A DNA stretch of 64,000 nucleotides from Nocardioides solisilvae (GCF_003194625.1 NZ_QHKX01000002.1:620001-684000); one strand, 5' to 3'; shown: positions 33,869 to 44,452, numbered from the stretch's first letter. The notes: a model not told the origin generated them from the sequence alone. Translations and numbers: made by a program.

Positions 33869-34795
33869 TCACTCCCCGCCCGCGAGGTCCGCCGGCGTGA
33901 GGTCGGTGCGGACCCCCCGGAACGACGGCTGCCGGAGCCGGTCGTGGTGGGAGAAGCCCAGCGACTCGACGTCGACGACCAGCTCGGGTCGCACCCACCG
34001 GGTCCCCACGGCGTCCACGCGCGGCACGGGGTCCACGAAGGGCGACCGCTCGGCGGCCAGCGGAGCCAGCAGCGCGCGCAGCACCGGGGCGGTCCGGCCG
34101 GCGATCCCGCTGCCGACCCGCCCGCGGAAGACCAGCCCCGCCGGGGTCACCTCCCCCACCAGGACGGCGCCCACCCGGTCCGTCGACCCGGTCTCGGGGC
34201 GCCACCCGCCCACCACCCACGAGCTGCGCGGGCGGTGGGGGAACTTCAGCCAGTGCGGCGACCGCGCGCCGGGCACGTAGCGGGAGGAGAGCCGCTTGCT
34301 CACCACCCCCTCCAGCTGCTGCTGCCGGGTGGCCTCCAGCAGCATCTCGCCGTCGTCGTACGCCGCCGGCACCTGGCAGCTGGCCGTCGCCGGGTCGAGC
34401 CGCTCGAGGCGGGCGCGACGCTGCTCCAGCGGCAGCCCGGTGAGGTCGCGGTCGCCCTCGCGGAGCAGGTCGAAGACGAGCAGGGTGACCGGGCGGGACT
34501 CCGCCAGCGCCGCCGCCCGCCGGGCGTTGCGCTGGTGCATGCGCTCGGCCAGCGCGCCGAAGCTCGGACGGCCCGCGTCCAGGGCCACCACCTCGCCGTC
34601 GAGCAGCCCGTCGGGGACGTCGAGGCCGGCGAGCTCGGGGAAGGAGACGGTCACGTCGTTCTCGTTGCGCGACCAGAGCCGGGCGCGCCCGGAGGTCACC
34701 TCGGCCAGCACCCGCATCCCGTCCCACTTCACCTCGTGGCACCACTCGGCGCCGGCCGGGAGCCGGTCGCCGCGGGTCGCGAGCATGGGACGCAC
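33869..34795 (-). CDS. ATP-dependent DNA ligase of the LigD ligase-domain type
   Basis: About 308 residues from the GTG at 34795 (VRPMLATRGDRLP), with GAGG 8-10 bp upstream; an ATG at 34786 is also possible. Adenylation domain motifs: EVKWDGMR with the nucleotidyl Lys, LDGEVVALD, FDLL, EGVVSKRLSSRY and HWLKFP. An OB-fold domain follows (VVGGWRPETGS to LVFRGRVGSG). It seals breaks in NHEJ with Ku and the adjacent LigD polymerase protein. The domains are separate genes rather than one LigD. Its 5' end leaves an 82-bp divergent region to ku. Confidence 0.9.
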   Translation of the reverse strand: MRPMLATRGDRLPAGAEWCHEVKWDGMRVLAEVTSGRARLWSRNENDVTVSFPELAGLDVPDGLLDGEVVALDAGRPSFGALAERMHQRNARRAAALAESRPVTLLVFDLLREGDRDLTGLPLEQRRARLERLDPATASCQVPAAYDDGEMLLEATRQQQLEGVVSKRLSSRYVPGARSPHWLKFPHRPRSSWVVGGWRPETGSTDRVGAVLVGEVTPAGLVFRGRVGSGIAGRTAPVLRALLAPLAAERSPFVDPVPRVDAVGTRWVRPELVVDVESLGFSHHDRLRQPSFRGVRTDLTPADLAGGE

Positions 34796-34877
34796 CGGTT
34801 CATCCTCGCGGACAGCGGGTAAGGATGGCGATACTGGGTGAGCGGCGGGGGTCGTCGCAGCAGCGAGAGGAGTCGGC

Positions 34878-35864
34878 ATGCGCGCGATCTGGAAGGGCTC
34901 GGTCTCCTTCGGGCTGGTCAACGTGCCGGTGAAGCTCTACTCGGCCACCGAGTCCCACGACGTCTCCTTCCGGCAGGTGCACGCCAAGGACGGCGGGCGG
35001 ATCAAGTACCAGCGCGTCTGCGCGATCGACGGCGAGGAGGTCGCCTACGCCGACATCGCCAAGGGCTACGAGACCGAGGACGGCGAGATGGTCGTCCTGG
35101 ACGACGACGACATGGCGCAGCTCCCGCTGACCTCCTCCCGCGAGATCGCGGTCGAGAAGTTCGTGCCCAGCGACCAGATCGACCCCATGCTCTTCGAGAA
35201 GAGCTACTACCTCGAGCCGGAGAAGAGCGGCGCGAAGCCCTACGCCCTGCTCCGCCAGGCCCTCCTCGAGGCCGACCGGATGGCGGTGGTGACGGTGGCC
35301 CTGCGCCAGCGCACCTCGGTCGCGGTGCTGCGCGTGCGAGACGACGTCATCGTGCTCCAGACGATGATGTGGCCCGACGAGATCCGCACCCCCGACTTCT
35401 CGGTCGACGCGGGCGACGTGAAGCCCGGCGAGGTCAAGATGGCGCAGATGCTGGTCGAGACGCTCGCCGGCGACTTCGACCCCGACGAGTTCGAGGACGA
35501 CTACGCCGAGGCGGTGGAGGCGCTGGTCAAGTCCAAGATCGAGGGCGGCGAGGTGCAGCGGACCACCACCTCGACCAAGAGCTCGGGGGAGGTCGTCGAC
35601 CTGCTGGCCGCGCTGCAGAAGTCCGTCGCCGCCGCCAAGCAGGCGCGGGGCGAGGCGGTCCCCGCCGAGGAGGAGCCCGCCGAGGAGGAGCCCGCCGAGG
35701 ACAAGCCCGCGAAGAAGACCGCGCCCCGGAAGGCCGCCGCCAGCAAGGCGGCCACGAAGAAGACCGCCGCCAAGAAGTCCACCCCGGCGAAGAAGACCGC
35801 CGCGAAGAAGAGCACCACCAAGAAGTCGACGACCCGGAAGGCCCCGGCGAAGAAGGCCAGCTGA
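34878..35864 (+). CDS. ku: Ku DNA-end-binding protein with lysine-rich tail
   Basis: Protein of 328 residues. Ku core at about 1-250 (MRAIWKGSVSFGLVNVPVKLY, YYLEPEKSGAKPYALLRQAL). An acidic repeat (PAEEEPAEEEPAED) is followed by a Lys/Ala/Thr tail of about 55 residues (KKTAPRKAA, KKSTTKKST) of the kind that extends DNA binding in actinobacterial Ku proteins. It binds double-strand ends as a homodimer and recruits LigD. Divergent from the ligase gene, so co-regulation is likely. Confidence 0.95.
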   Translation: MRAIWKGSVSFGLVNVPVKLYSATESHDVSFRQVHAKDGGRIKYQRVCAIDGEEVAYADIAKGYETEDGEMVVLDDDDMAQLPLTSSREIAVEKFVPSDQIDPMLFEKSYYLEPEKSGAKPYALLRQALLEADRMAVVTVALRQRTSVAVLRVRDDVIVLQTMMWPDEIRTPDFSVDAGDVKPGEVKMAQMLVETLAGDFDPDEFEDDYAEAVEALVKSKIEGGEVQRTTTSTKSSGEVVDLLAALQKSVAAAKQARGEAVPAEEEPAEEEPAEDKPAKKTAPRKAAASKAATKKTAAKKSTPAKKTAAKKSTTKKSTTRKAPAKKAS

Positions 35865-35881
35865 CGCCACGCGTCGCACGG

Positions 35882-35926
35882 ATCGTGGTGGTCCCGACGC
35901 ACCGGGTGCGTCGGAACCACCACGAT
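35882..35926. terminator. 45-bp near-perfect palindrome between convergent genes
   Basis: Two 22-base arms (35882-35903 and 35905-35926) pair with one mismatch around a single central base. The left arm begins ATCGTGGTGG. It lies 18 bp after the ku stop and 7 bp before the stop of the secreted-protein gene on the other strand. No T-run is present. It probably forms a bidirectional terminator hairpin; the stem is unusually long. Confidence 0.7.
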
Positions 35927-35932
35927 GTCGAC

Positions 35933-38900
35933 TCAGCGCAGCCGGAGCGTGCGCGTCACCTCCACGCCGCCCGCACCGGTGACGACGAGCCTCACCTTGA
36001 GGGGACCCCGGCGGCGGACGAGGGCGCGCCCGGCCCGGGTGGCCCTCGGCCCGAGGGTCACCGCCCCGGTGCGGGACGTCTTCCCGGCCGCCTTGGCGAC
36101 GAGCACCTTGCCCGCGAGCAGCCGCAGGGTCACCTTGCCCGCGGGCGCCGTGAGCCGCAGCCGCCACGCCCCGGACAGGAGCGCCCTCTCCGAGGCCTTG
36201 CCCACCTTGCCGAGGACCAGGCCGGGCACGGGCGCCTGCGTGGGCGCCTGCGTGGGCGCCTGCGTGGGCGCCGGCGTCGGCAGCCCGGTCGGCCCCTGGG
36301 TGGGTGCCGGGGTCGGGCTCGGCGCCGGGGTGGGCGTGGGCCCGCCCGTCGGCGTCGGCGTGGGCGTCGGCGTGGGCGTGGGCTCCTGCGTGGGCGTCGG
36401 CTCCTGGGTCGACTCCTCGGGCCGCGGACCCGCCAGGACGAACCCGACCAGCGTCGCCCGGTCCCGGGTGGTCTCCACCAGCAGCGAGAGACCGCCGGTG
36501 CCGCCCGTGACGTGCTGGCGCAGCCGCTGCTCGAGCGCGGTGGCGCGCTCCCTGGCCCGGCTGTCGAGGATGCCCCCGAGGTCGGTGGCCGGCGGCTCGA
36601 CCGCCGCGCGGCCCCAGGCCGTGCTCAACGCCCGGTCGCGACCCTCGCCCGGCAGCGGGTCGCTGCCCTGCAGCAGCCCCCGGAGCGTGCCGTCGAGCTC
36701 GACGGCCCGCGGCATCCCGGCGTGCACGTGCAGCGCGACCAGCTCCCGGACCGCCGTCACCCGGCGGGCGGCGCGGGCCACGTCGGAGCTCGGGGCGTCC
36801 AGCCGCCGCAGCACCTCGGCGTAGTAGTCCTTCTGTCGGGCCACCAGCCACTGCTGCACCTTGTCGGCGACCGCGCGGCGGCCCGCCTCGTGGTCGGTCC
36901 AGGCGAGCGAGTCCTTGAGCGCGCCGCTCCACCTGCTCCGCATGTTCCACCACGGGTCGGCCATCTGGGTGTCGCAGGTGCTGTCGAAGGCGTCGTCGTC
37001 CCACGTGTCCTGGCAGATGGTCTCCGCGGACCCGGTCCGGGTGCCGGTGGAGAGCAGGACGGCCCCGCCGTCGGGCCGGCCGTCCCGCATCGGCTGGAAG
37101 GTCCACGTCGCGGTGGTCTCCAGCCGACCCGAGTACGTCGTCACCGACAGGCCGCTGGGGCGGTTGATGGTCCGCTCGGAGCGGTCCACCCACTCGGCAC
37201 CGACGCAGACCCGCGCCTCGCCCAGGCCCATCTTCCAGGCGTTCCCGACCGCGTGCGGCATCCGGTCGGCGTAGGTCGCGCCCACCCCGAGGGGAAGCGC
37301 GTCGTTCTGGCACGCCGTGGTGACCGGCTGAACGCCGACGGGCGCCTGCTCCGGGCCGCCGAAGAGGTCGCCGGTGAAGACGGCGTCGTCGACCACCCCG
37401 TCGCGGACCCCGTCGGTCAGCGCGTCCAGCTCGCTCCAGCGCTCGAGGTAGAGGTCGAGGAGCCGGTTGAGCAGGGTGCTGCCGGTGCGCTGGTCGGTGT
37501 CCTGCGCGCCGAGCCTGCCGAGCGTCTGGGAGATCGCTCGGCCCTTCGCCTCGACCTCGGCGAGCCACGTGCGGATCCCCGGGGTGCTGTACTGCGGGTT
37601 CTCCAGCAGCAGCTGGGAGTAGGCCCGGGCCGCGACGGCCCAGTCCCGCGGGTTGGCGATCCGGTCGTTGCCGAGGGCCGGGAGGTTGAACTTCCGGGCA
37701 CCGTAGAGGCGCACGAAGTCGACGTTGGTGTCGAGCGGGTGCGCCACCTCGGCGACCAGGCCGTCGGGGTCGGTCCAGTCCCGCGGGTCCGGCACGAGGG
37801 CCACCCGGTCCTGCGCGCTGGTCTGGGTCCAGGAGTGGAAGAGCCCGGCGTACTTGAGGAACTCGGTGTTGTCCATCGGTGCGCCGCCCTGGGAGCGCTC
37901 GCGCCACCCGATGGCCGTGTTGACCGCGACGTTGAGGTCGCGGTCGGCCGCGTCCTTGATGGCACCGTAGAGCCGCTGCTCCATCCGGTCCATGGCCGCC
38001 TGCTGGCGGACCAGCTCGTCGAAGACCCCGCGCACGTCGGCCGCGACGCCGTCGATCTTGGTCATCAGCTCGTCGAAGCGCTCCATCATCGTGGCGTAGA
38101 CCTGGTTGAGGGCCTGGTCGACGCGGTCGAACCGCTCGTTCATGTCCTCGTGCAGCTGCTCGAGGTTCTCGCCCAGCCGGGCGAGGGCCGCCTTGACGGG
38201 GTCGGCCTTCGGGCCCGACCCCGCGCCGAAGAGCCCGTCGAGCCCGGTGAGCAGGCCCAGCGCGTCCTTGACGAGCCCCAGGTAGTTGCCCGTGGCGACG
38301 TTCAGCGCGGCGGACGAGACCACACCGACGAGGTCGTTGACCTTGTCGGCCACCCCGAGCACGGTGTCGGCGACCGACTCGACCTGACCGGCGAGCTCGC
38401 TGTCGAACGTGCCGATGATCCAGACCGCGATGCCGGCGAGGTTCTGCGCCCCTTCGAGGACCTCCTTGCGGGTCTCGGCCTGCTCCTTGACCTGCTTCTT
38501 GAGCGCCTCGAGCTCCTGCTCCCTGGTCGGCAGCTCGGCCGGCGGGACCAGGACCAGCTCGTCCTTCTCGTCCTCCAGCGCGTCGAGCGCCGTCTGGGCC
38601 TGGGCCTGGGCGGTCGTGGCGACCTGGAGCTGGTCGACCGCGGCGTCGACGACCGCCTGCTTGTCGACGACCAGCGTGCCGTCCTCGGCGATCCGGTCGG
38701 TGATCAGCGCCGCCGGAGCCAGGTCCGGGTCGGCCAGCCGCTCGTCGAGGTCGGCCAGCAGGTGCTGGCCCGTGGCCTGCTCGAAGAGCGCGTCGCGCGC
38801 CGCCGCGAAGGCCTCGTTGGAGCGGCCCGTCACCAGGCTGTCCACGAGCAGCACCTCGGGGTCGAGCGCCTCGGTGACGAGCGTGTCGAGCCCGTCCACC

Positions 38901-39358
38901 GAGGGCGTGATCCGCAGGCCCGCGACCCCGTGGTCGCGGGCTCCGGCCAGGGTCTCCTCGACGACCGCGCGGACGGCGGCGCCGGTGGCGCCGCTCGGGG
39001 CCGCCGCGGCCAGGTCGGCGAGGGCGTCGAGCACCTGCTCGTTGCCGCTGCTCGCCGCCGGGAGCGGGACGGGCGTCAGCGCGGCCCGCAACCGCTCGAC
39101 CTCGCCGACCGCGCTGTCGGTGGCGAGCGTCGGGCGCTGGGCGTACATCTCCTGGAGAACGCGCTCCAGCACGGCCTCGGTGGGCTCCTCGGTGAGCCGT
39201 CGCTGGTCGCCGGCCACGAAGAGCATCGTGTCCACGGCCGCGGCCGACAGCCGGACCTCGCCGGTGGCGGCCGAGGCCGCCGGTGGCACCGCGAGGCCCG
39301 CGGTGCCGGTGAGCAGCGCCAGTGCGGCGCCGCTGATCAACTTGCCTGCAGCATGCAT
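35933..39358 (-). CDS. Large secreted coiled-coil protein of unknown function
   Basis: About 1141 residues from the ATG at 39358. Signal peptide [18 protein letters not shown] to about residue 30. Helical N-terminal region (about 40-385) with Ala/Leu/Glu repeats and a hydrophobic stretch (IAVWIIGTF). Amphipathic coiled coil at about 386-466 ([28 protein letters not shown]). A distinct globular middle (about 470-975) contains four Cys in two pairs around [18 protein letters not shown] and [18 protein letters not shown]. Pro-Thr linker at about 979-1039, then a basic beta-rich C-terminal domain of about 100 residues ([20 protein letters not shown]). I do not recognise the family. The helical bundle plus coiled coil recalls alpha-pore-forming or wall-spanning proteins, but this is only a shape analogy. 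Confidence 0.75.
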   Translation of the reverse strand: MHAAGKLISGAALALLTGTAGLAVPPAASAATGEVRLSAAAVDTMLFVAGDQRRLTEEPTEAVLERVLQEMYAQRPTLATDSAVGEVERLRAALTPVPLPAASSGNEQVLDALADLAAAAPSGATGAAVRAVVEETLAGARDHGVAGLRITPSVDGLDTLVTEALDPEVLLVDSLVTGRSNEAFAAARDALFEQATGQHLLADLDERLADPDLAPAALITDRIAEDGTLVVDKQAVVDAAVDQLQVATTAQAQAQTALDALEDEKDELVLVPPAELPTREQELEALKKQVKEQAETRKEVLEGAQNLAGIAVWIIGTFDSELAGQVESVADTVLGVADKVNDLVGVVSSAALNVATGNYLGLVKDALGLLTGLDGLFGAGSGPKADPVKAALARLGENLEQLHEDMNERFDRVDQALNQVYATMMERFDELMTKIDGVAADVRGVFDELVRQQAAMDRMEQRLYGAIKDAADRDLNVAVNTAIGWRERSQGGAPMDNTEFLKYAGLFHSWTQTSAQDRVALVPDPRDWTDPDGLVAEVAHPLDTNVDFVRLYGARKFNLPALGNDRIANPRDWAVAARAYSQLLLENPQYSTPGIRTWLAEVEAKGRAISQTLGRLGAQDTDQRTGSTLLNRLLDLYLERWSELDALTDGVRDGVVDDAVFTGDLFGGPEQAPVGVQPVTTACQNDALPLGVGATYADRMPHAVGNAWKMGLGEARVCVGAEWVDRSERTINRPSGLSVTTYSGRLETTATWTFQPMRDGRPDGGAVLLSTGTRTGSAETICQDTWDDDAFDSTCDTQMADPWWNMRSRWSGALKDSLAWTDHEAGRRAVADKVQQWLVARQKDYYAEVLRRLDAPSSDVARAARRVTAVRELVALHVHAGMPRAVELDGTLRGLLQGSDPLPGEGRDRALSTAWGRAAVEPPATDLGGILDSRARERATALEQRLRQHVTGGTGGLSLLVETTRDRATLVGFVLAGPRPEESTQEPTPTQEPTPTPTPTPTPTGGPTPTPAPSPTPAPTQGPTGLPTPAPTQAPTQAPTQAPVPGLVLGKVGKASERALLSGAWRLRLTAPAGKVTLRLLAGKVLVAKAAGKTSRTGAVTLGPRATRAGRALVRRRGPLKVRLVVTGAGGVEVTRTLRLR
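36231..36278. repeat. 12-bp in-frame tandem repeat in the Pro/Thr linker
   Basis: Units GGCGCCTGCGTG at 36231, 36243 and 36255, with a diverged fourth (GGCGCCGGCGTC) at 36267. They encode APTQ-type repeats of the secreted protein's linker. Simple Pro-Thr coding repeats continue to about 36420. Confidence 0.85.
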
Positions 39359-39535
39359 CGTCTTGTTCTTCTTCCCCCGTGTCGCGACGCCGTCGGGCGA
39401 CGGCGTCGCGACATCGAACCAGCGGGGGGACGACGCAGGCATCCGTCGAACTACTGATGATGCCTACGCAACAAGGAGGATTCGTCGCACGCCTTCCGGG
39501 ACACCAGTCATCCCGCAGGATGACCTCTCGCCCGT

Positions 39536-42500
39536 TCAGCCGCGGGCGAGGAGCCCTCGGACGACCCTCAGCGCGACCGACATCCGAGCCAGGTCGGCCT
39601 CGTCGTCGAGGACGATCTCCTCGAGCACCTGCACCGAGTCGCGGACCAGGTCGGGGTGCCGCGCCTCCCAGGCCGCGACCCGCTCCTGCGGGGAGCCCTC
39701 CGCGGCGGCCAGCGCCTCGGCGGTGAGCGCCCCGTGCACCGAGAAGAGGTCGTCGCGCAGCGCGGCGCGGGCCATGGTCTGCCACCGGTCCGCGCGCGGC
39801 AGCTGCTGGATCCGCTGGACCAGGGACGGGAGCCCGACCAGCTCGCCCAGCGCGAGGTGCACGCGGGCCACGTCGTCGGGGTCGAGCGACTCGCGCTGCG
39901 CGGTCTCCACGACCGAGAGCAGGGCATAGCTCGTGGGCAGCACCGCGACCCGCTGGGCGAGCTCCTCGGGCACCCCGTGCTCGACGAGCCGGTCGCGGCG
40001 CCCCTCGAACGCCGCCAGCTCGCGTCCGGTGAGCAGCTGCGGCAGGGTGGCCATCGCCCGCTGCACGGGGACGCTCAGGGTGTCGACCAGCTCCTCGCTG
40101 CGCAGGGGACGCCGGTGGGTCACCAGCCACCGCGAGGCCCGCTCGACCAGGGTCCGCATCTCGAGCCGCATCTGGGTCTGCAGCCCGGCCGGCAGGCGGT
40201 TGTCCCACGCCTCCAGCTCGCGGCGCAGCGCCAGGGAGCCGAAGATCTCGCGGGCGACGAAGTTGGCCCGGGTCAGCTCGGCGGCGCTCGCCCCCGTCTC
40301 CCGGCCCAGCCGGGTCCAGTAGGTCATGCCCGCCCCGTTGACCAGGTCGTTGACCACCTGGGTGGTGATGATCTCGCGCCGCAGCGGGTGCGCCAGCATC
40401 TGGGCCCGGTGGTCCTGGTGCATCCGCTGGGGGAAGTAGGTGATCAGGTCCAGGGTCAGGTAGGGGTCGTCGGGGAGCTCGGTGCCGAGCAGCTCGTCGG
40501 CCAGCACGATCTTGGTCCACGCCATCAGCACCGAGAGCTCGGGCAGCGTGAGGCCCTCCCCGCGCTCGATCCGCCGGCGCACCTCCTTGCGGTCGGGCAG
40601 CGCCTCGAGCTCGCGGTTGAGCACGCCCCGCGCCTCCAGGTCGCGCATCCAGTCCTCGTGGACGTGGAGCATCGCCGGGGCCTGGACCGCCGCGTTGGCG
40701 AGGGCCAGGTTCTGCTCGTAGTTGTCCCGCAGCACCAGCGCGGCGACCTCGTCGGTCATCTCCGCCAGCAGCGCGTTGCGGGCCTCGGCCTCCAGCTGCT
40801 CGTCCGCCACCGCCTTGTCGAGGAGGATCTTGATGTTGACCTCGTGGTCGGAGGTGTCGACCCCGGCGGAGTTGTCGATGAAGTCGGTGTTGATCCGCCC
40901 GCCGTCCCCGCCGCAGCCCTCCTTGGCGTACTCGATCCGCCCGAGCTGGGTGAAGCCGAGGTTGCCGCCCTCGCCGACGCAGGCGGCCCGCAGGTCGGCG
41001 CCGTCCACCCGGATCGCGTCGTTGGCCTTGTCGCCGGCGTCGGCGTGGCTCTCGGAGCGCGCCTTCACGTAGGTCCCGATCCCGCCGTTCCAGAGCAGGT
41101 CGACCGGGGCGGTGAGGATCGCCCGCATGAGGTCGGACGGCGCCATGGCGTCGACGTCGTCCTCGATCCCCAGCGCCCGCCGGACGGCGTCGCTGACCGG
41201 GATCGACTTGCTGTCGCGGGAGTGCACCCCGCCGCCCTCGGAGATCAGGGAGGCGTCGTAGTCGCGCCAGCTGGACCGCGGCAGCCCGAAGAGGCGCTTG
41301 CGCTCGGCGTACGACGTCGCCGCATCGGGGTCGGGGTCCAGGAAGATGTCGCGGTGGTCGAAGGCCGCGACGAGGCGGATGTGCTCGGAGCAGAGCATGC
41401 CGTTGCCGAAGACGTCGCCCGACATGTCGCCGATGCCCACGCAGGTGAAGTCCTCGGCCTGGCAGTCGATGCCGCGCTCGCGGAAGTGGCGCTGCACCGA
41501 CACCCACGCGCCCCGGGCCGTGATCCCCATCCCCTTGTGGTCGTAGCCCACCGAGCCGCCCGAGGCGAAGGCGTCCCCGAGCCAGAACCCGTAGTCGCGG
41601 GAGAGCTCGTTGGCGACGTCGGAGAACGACGCGGTGCCCTTGTCGGCGGCGACCACGAGGTAGGAGTCGTCCCCGTCGTGCCGCACCACCGAGGGCGGCG
41701 GCACGGTCCGGCCGTCGACCAGGTTGTCGGTGACGTCGAGGAGGCCCCGGATGAAGTGGCGGTAGCACGCCACCCCCTCGGCCAGCCACGCCTCGCGGTC
41801 GCCCGGGTCGGGGAGCTGCTTGGCCACGAACCCGCCCTTGGCGCCGACCGGCACGATGACGGTGTTCTTGACCATCTGCGCCTTCACCAGGCCCAGCACC
41901 TCGGTGCGGTAGTCGTCGCGCCGGTCCGACCAGCGCAGCCCGCCTCGGGCCACCTTGCCGAACCGGAGGTGGACGCCCTCGACGCGGGGCGAGTGGACGA
42001 AGATCTCGTAGGCCGGCCGCGGCTCGGGCAGGGAGAGGATCCGGGACGGGTCGAGCTTGAGCGACAGGTAGGGCCGCGGACCCGCCTCGGGGTCGTCGTC
42101 CTCGGGGCGGAAGTAGTTGGTCCGCAGGGTCGCCTGCACGTGCGTGCGGTAGGAGCGGAGGATCCGGTCGTGGTCGAGGCTGGCCACGTCGTCCAGCGCC
42201 GCCTCGAGGCGCTCCTCCACGACGGCGACGAGGCTCGTGCGCGCCTCGGCGTCGGCGTCGAGCCCCTCGCGCCCCGGGTCGAAGCGCGCCTCGAAGAGCT
42301 GGACCAGGAGCCGGGCGATGTCGAGGTTGCCCAGCAGCGCGTGCTGGATGGAGGTCAGGGAGAACGGCGCGTTCCCCTGCCGCATGTAGCGCGCGTAGGC
42401 GCGCAGCACCATCACCTGGCGCCAGCCCAGGCCGGCCGAGAGGACCAGCGCGTTGAATCCGTCGCCCTCGTGCTGGCCGGCCCAGACCGCGCGCAGCGTC

Positions 42501-44452
42501 TCGACCGCGAGGGGGGCGGCGTGCTCCACGGCGGGGCGGTCGTCGCGCAGGCCGAACTCGTAGACGTGGGTGGTCCGGCCGAGCCCCTCGAGCTGGTAGG
42601 GCCGCTCGTCCACCACCTCGACCCCCAGCGACGAGATGGTCGGCAGCACCTCCGACAGCGAGAGCGGCGGGCCGACGCGGAAGACCTTGAGCCGCGCCTG
42701 GCTGCGCCGGTCCTCGTCCTCGTCGGCCACCAGGACCAGGTCGAGCCCCTCCTCGCCCTCCAGCTGCTCGAGCCCCTCGAGCCGGAGCACGTCCTCGGCC
42801 GCGGTGGCCGGGGAGAAGTCCTCCTTGTAGGCCTCGGGGAAGCCGGCGCCGTAGCGGCGGGCGAGCTCCGCGCCCCGGGACTCCCCGCAGCGGGCGACGA
42901 GCTCGCTGCGCAAGTCGTCGCGCCACGAGCGCGAGGCCTCGACGAGCAGGCGCTCGATGGCCGCCGCGTCGAAGTCGGTCACCGCGTGGTCGGCCGCGGG
43001 GTGGACGACGAAGTGCACCCGGGCCGTCACCGACTCGTTGACCCGCGCCGTGAACTCGACGTGCTCGCCGTCCAGCTGCTCGCGCAGGATCGCGGCGAAC
43101 CGCTCCCGGACGGCGGTGCTGTAGCGGTCGCGCGGCAGGTAGACGAGCGCGGAGACGTAGCGTCCGTAGGTGTCGCGGCGCAGGAAGGCCCGCAGCTGCC
43201 GGCGCTGGCCGGCGTGCATCATCGACTCCGCGATCGGCACCAGCTCGGCCACCGGGGTGTGGAAGAGCTCGTCGCGGGGGTAGTGCTCGAGGGTGTCCAT
43301 CAGCTCCTTGCCGGCGTGGCTGCGCCGGTCGAAGCCGACGCGCTCCAGCACGGTCGCCGCCTTCTCCCGCAGCAGCGGGATCCGGGTGATGGACTCGGCG
43401 TAGGCGCGGCTGGACAGCAGCCCGAGGAAGCGGCGCTCCCCCACCACGCGCCCGTCGGCGTCGAAGGTCTTCACCCCGACGTAGTCGAGGTACGCCGGCC
43501 GGTGGACCGTGGCGCGGGAGTTGGCCTTGGTCAGCACCAGCAGCGTCCGCTCCGAGGCCTTGCGGGCCGCGATCGCCGGCAGCCGCGAGCCGCCCCCGGT
43601 CATGTCGGGGTCGGCCCGGAGGATGCCGAGCCCGGTCCCGGGGACCGCCCGCAGCAGCGCGTCGTCGCCCTCGGTCTCCAGGCGGTACTCGCGGTAGCCC
43701 AGGAAGGTGAAGTGGTCGTCGACGAGCCAGCGCAGCAGCTCGCGCCCCTGCGCGACCTCGTCGGCCGGGAGGTCGGGCGGGTCGGTCTCCAGCCCGCCGA
43801 TCACCCGCTCCGCCTCGGCCTGCATGCGGTCCCAGTCCTCGACCGCGTCGCGCACGTCCTGCAGCACCCGGTGGAGGTTCTCCTCCACCGCCGCGGCCTC
43901 GTCACGGTCGACCACCCGGTCGATCTCGACGTACATCCACGACTCCACGCACGCCCCGGACGTCGGGTCGGGCTCGACGTGGGTCGTCTCGTCCACGGGG
44001 CCGACGGACTGCAGCCCGCCGTTGAGGTCGCGGGTGACCTCGAACCGCGGGTGGACCACCCGGTGGACGCCCGAGCCCAGCCGGGTCAGCTCCATGGTCA
44101 CGGAGTCGACCAGGAACGGCATGTCGTCGGTGACGATCTCGACCACCGAGTGGCCGGTCGCCGACCAGCCGACCTCCTCGGCCACCGGCGTCTCCACCCG
44201 GAGCACCGCGCGCCCCTGCGGCCGGGTGCCGGCCAGCCGGTGGTGGCTGGCCCACGCGCCGTGCAGGTCGCCGGGCTGCCGCTCGACGACGTCCTCGGGG
44301 GCGACGTGGCGGTAGTAGGCGTGGAGGAGGGCCGGGTCGCCCGCGACGACGCCGCCGGGCCCGTCCCCCGGCCCGTCGGGGGCCTCGACCCCCACCAGGG
44401 CGGCCGCCGCCGCCAGCAGGTCCGACTTCTTCTCCTCCAGGTCCCCGGCCAC
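39536..44452 (-). CDS. gdh: NAD-specific glutamate dehydrogenase, large (180-kDa) class
   Basis: Protein of 1638 residues, the length of the GDH-180 class first described in Streptomyces. The N-terminal about 700 residues hold the ACT-like regulatory region. The catalytic part follows (VRGGLRWSDRRDDYR in the form VARGGLRWSDRR, then VPVGAKGGFVAKQL) with the NAD-binding DMSGDVFGNGM region near GIGDMSGDVFG. The C-terminal helical domain is present. It oxidatively deaminates glutamate to 2-oxoglutarate with NAD, feeding carbon to the TCA cycle. The GTG start at 44452 lies 15 bp from a palindrome. The P5C dehydrogenase gene, which makes glutamate, is close by on the same strand. Confidence 0.95.
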   Translation of the reverse strand: MAGDLEEKKSDLLAAAAALVGVEAPDGPGDGPGGVVAGDPALLHAYYRHVAPEDVVERQPGDLHGAWASHHRLAGTRPQGRAVLRVETPVAEEVGWSATGHSVVEIVTDDMPFLVDSVTMELTRLGSGVHRVVHPRFEVTRDLNGGLQSVGPVDETTHVEPDPTSGACVESWMYVEIDRVVDRDEAAAVEENLHRVLQDVRDAVEDWDRMQAEAERVIGGLETDPPDLPADEVAQGRELLRWLVDDHFTFLGYREYRLETEGDDALLRAVPGTGLGILRADPDMTGGGSRLPAIAARKASERTLLVLTKANSRATVHRPAYLDYVGVKTFDADGRVVGERRFLGLLSSRAYAESITRIPLLREKAATVLERVGFDRRSHAGKELMDTLEHYPRDELFHTPVAELVPIAESMMHAGQRRQLRAFLRRDTYGRYVSALVYLPRDRYSTAVRERFAAILREQLDGEHVEFTARVNESVTARVHFVVHPAADHAVTDFDAAAIERLLVEASRSWRDDLRSELVARCGESRGAELARRYGAGFPEAYKEDFSPATAAEDVLRLEGLEQLEGEEGLDLVLVADEDEDRRSQARLKVFRVGPPLSLSEVLPTISSLGVEVVDERPYQLEGLGRTTHVYEFGLRDDRPAVEHAAPLAVETLRAVWAGQHEGDGFNALVLSAGLGWRQVMVLRAYARYMRQGNAPFSLTSIQHALLGNLDIARLLVQLFEARFDPGREGLDADAEARTSLVAVVEERLEAALDDVASLDHDRILRSYRTHVQATLRTNYFRPEDDDPEAGPRPYLSLKLDPSRILSLPEPRPAYEIFVHSPRVEGVHLRFGKVARGGLRWSDRRDDYRTEVLGLVKAQMVKNTVIVPVGAKGGFVAKQLPDPGDREAWLAEGVACYRHFIRGLLDVTDNLVDGRTVPPPSVVRHDGDDSYLVVAADKGTASFSDVANELSRDYGFWLGDAFASGGSVGYDHKGMGITARGAWVSVQRHFRERGIDCQAEDFTCVGIGDMSGDVFGNGMLCSEHIRLVAAFDHRDIFLDPDPDAATSYAERKRLFGLPRSSWRDYDASLISEGGGVHSRDSKSIPVSDAVRRALGIEDDVDAMAPSDLMRAILTAPVDLLWNGGIGTYVKARSESHADAGDKANDAIRVDGADLRAACVGEGGNLGFTQLGRIEYAKEGCGGDGGRINTDFIDNSAGVDTSDHEVNIKILLDKAVADEQLEAEARNALLAEMTDEVAALVLRDNYEQNLALANAAVQAPAMLHVHEDWMRDLEARGVLNRELEALPDRKEVRRRIERGEGLTLPELSVLMAWTKIVLADELLGTELPDDPYLTLDLITYFPQRMHQDHRAQMLAHPLRREIITTQVVNDLVNGAGMTYWTRLGRETGASAAELTRANFVAREIFGSLALRRELEAWDNRLPAGLQTQMRLEMRTLVERASRWLVTHRRPLRSEELVDTLSVPVQRAMATLPQLLTGRELAAFEGRRDRLVEHGVPEELAQRVAVLPTSYALLSVVETAQRESLDPDDVARVHLALGELVGLPSLVQRIQQLPRADRWQTMARAALRDDLFSVHGALTAEALAAAEGSPQERVAAWEARHPDLVRDSVQVLEEIVLDDEADLARMSVALRVVRGLLARG

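Noticed and set aside
34800..42926. 2700-codon open frame on the minus strand through the secreted-protein and gdh region
   Set aside because: Same strand but another frame of recognised genes, low-complexity Arg/Ala/Gly sequence, no motif. A GC-skew artefact.
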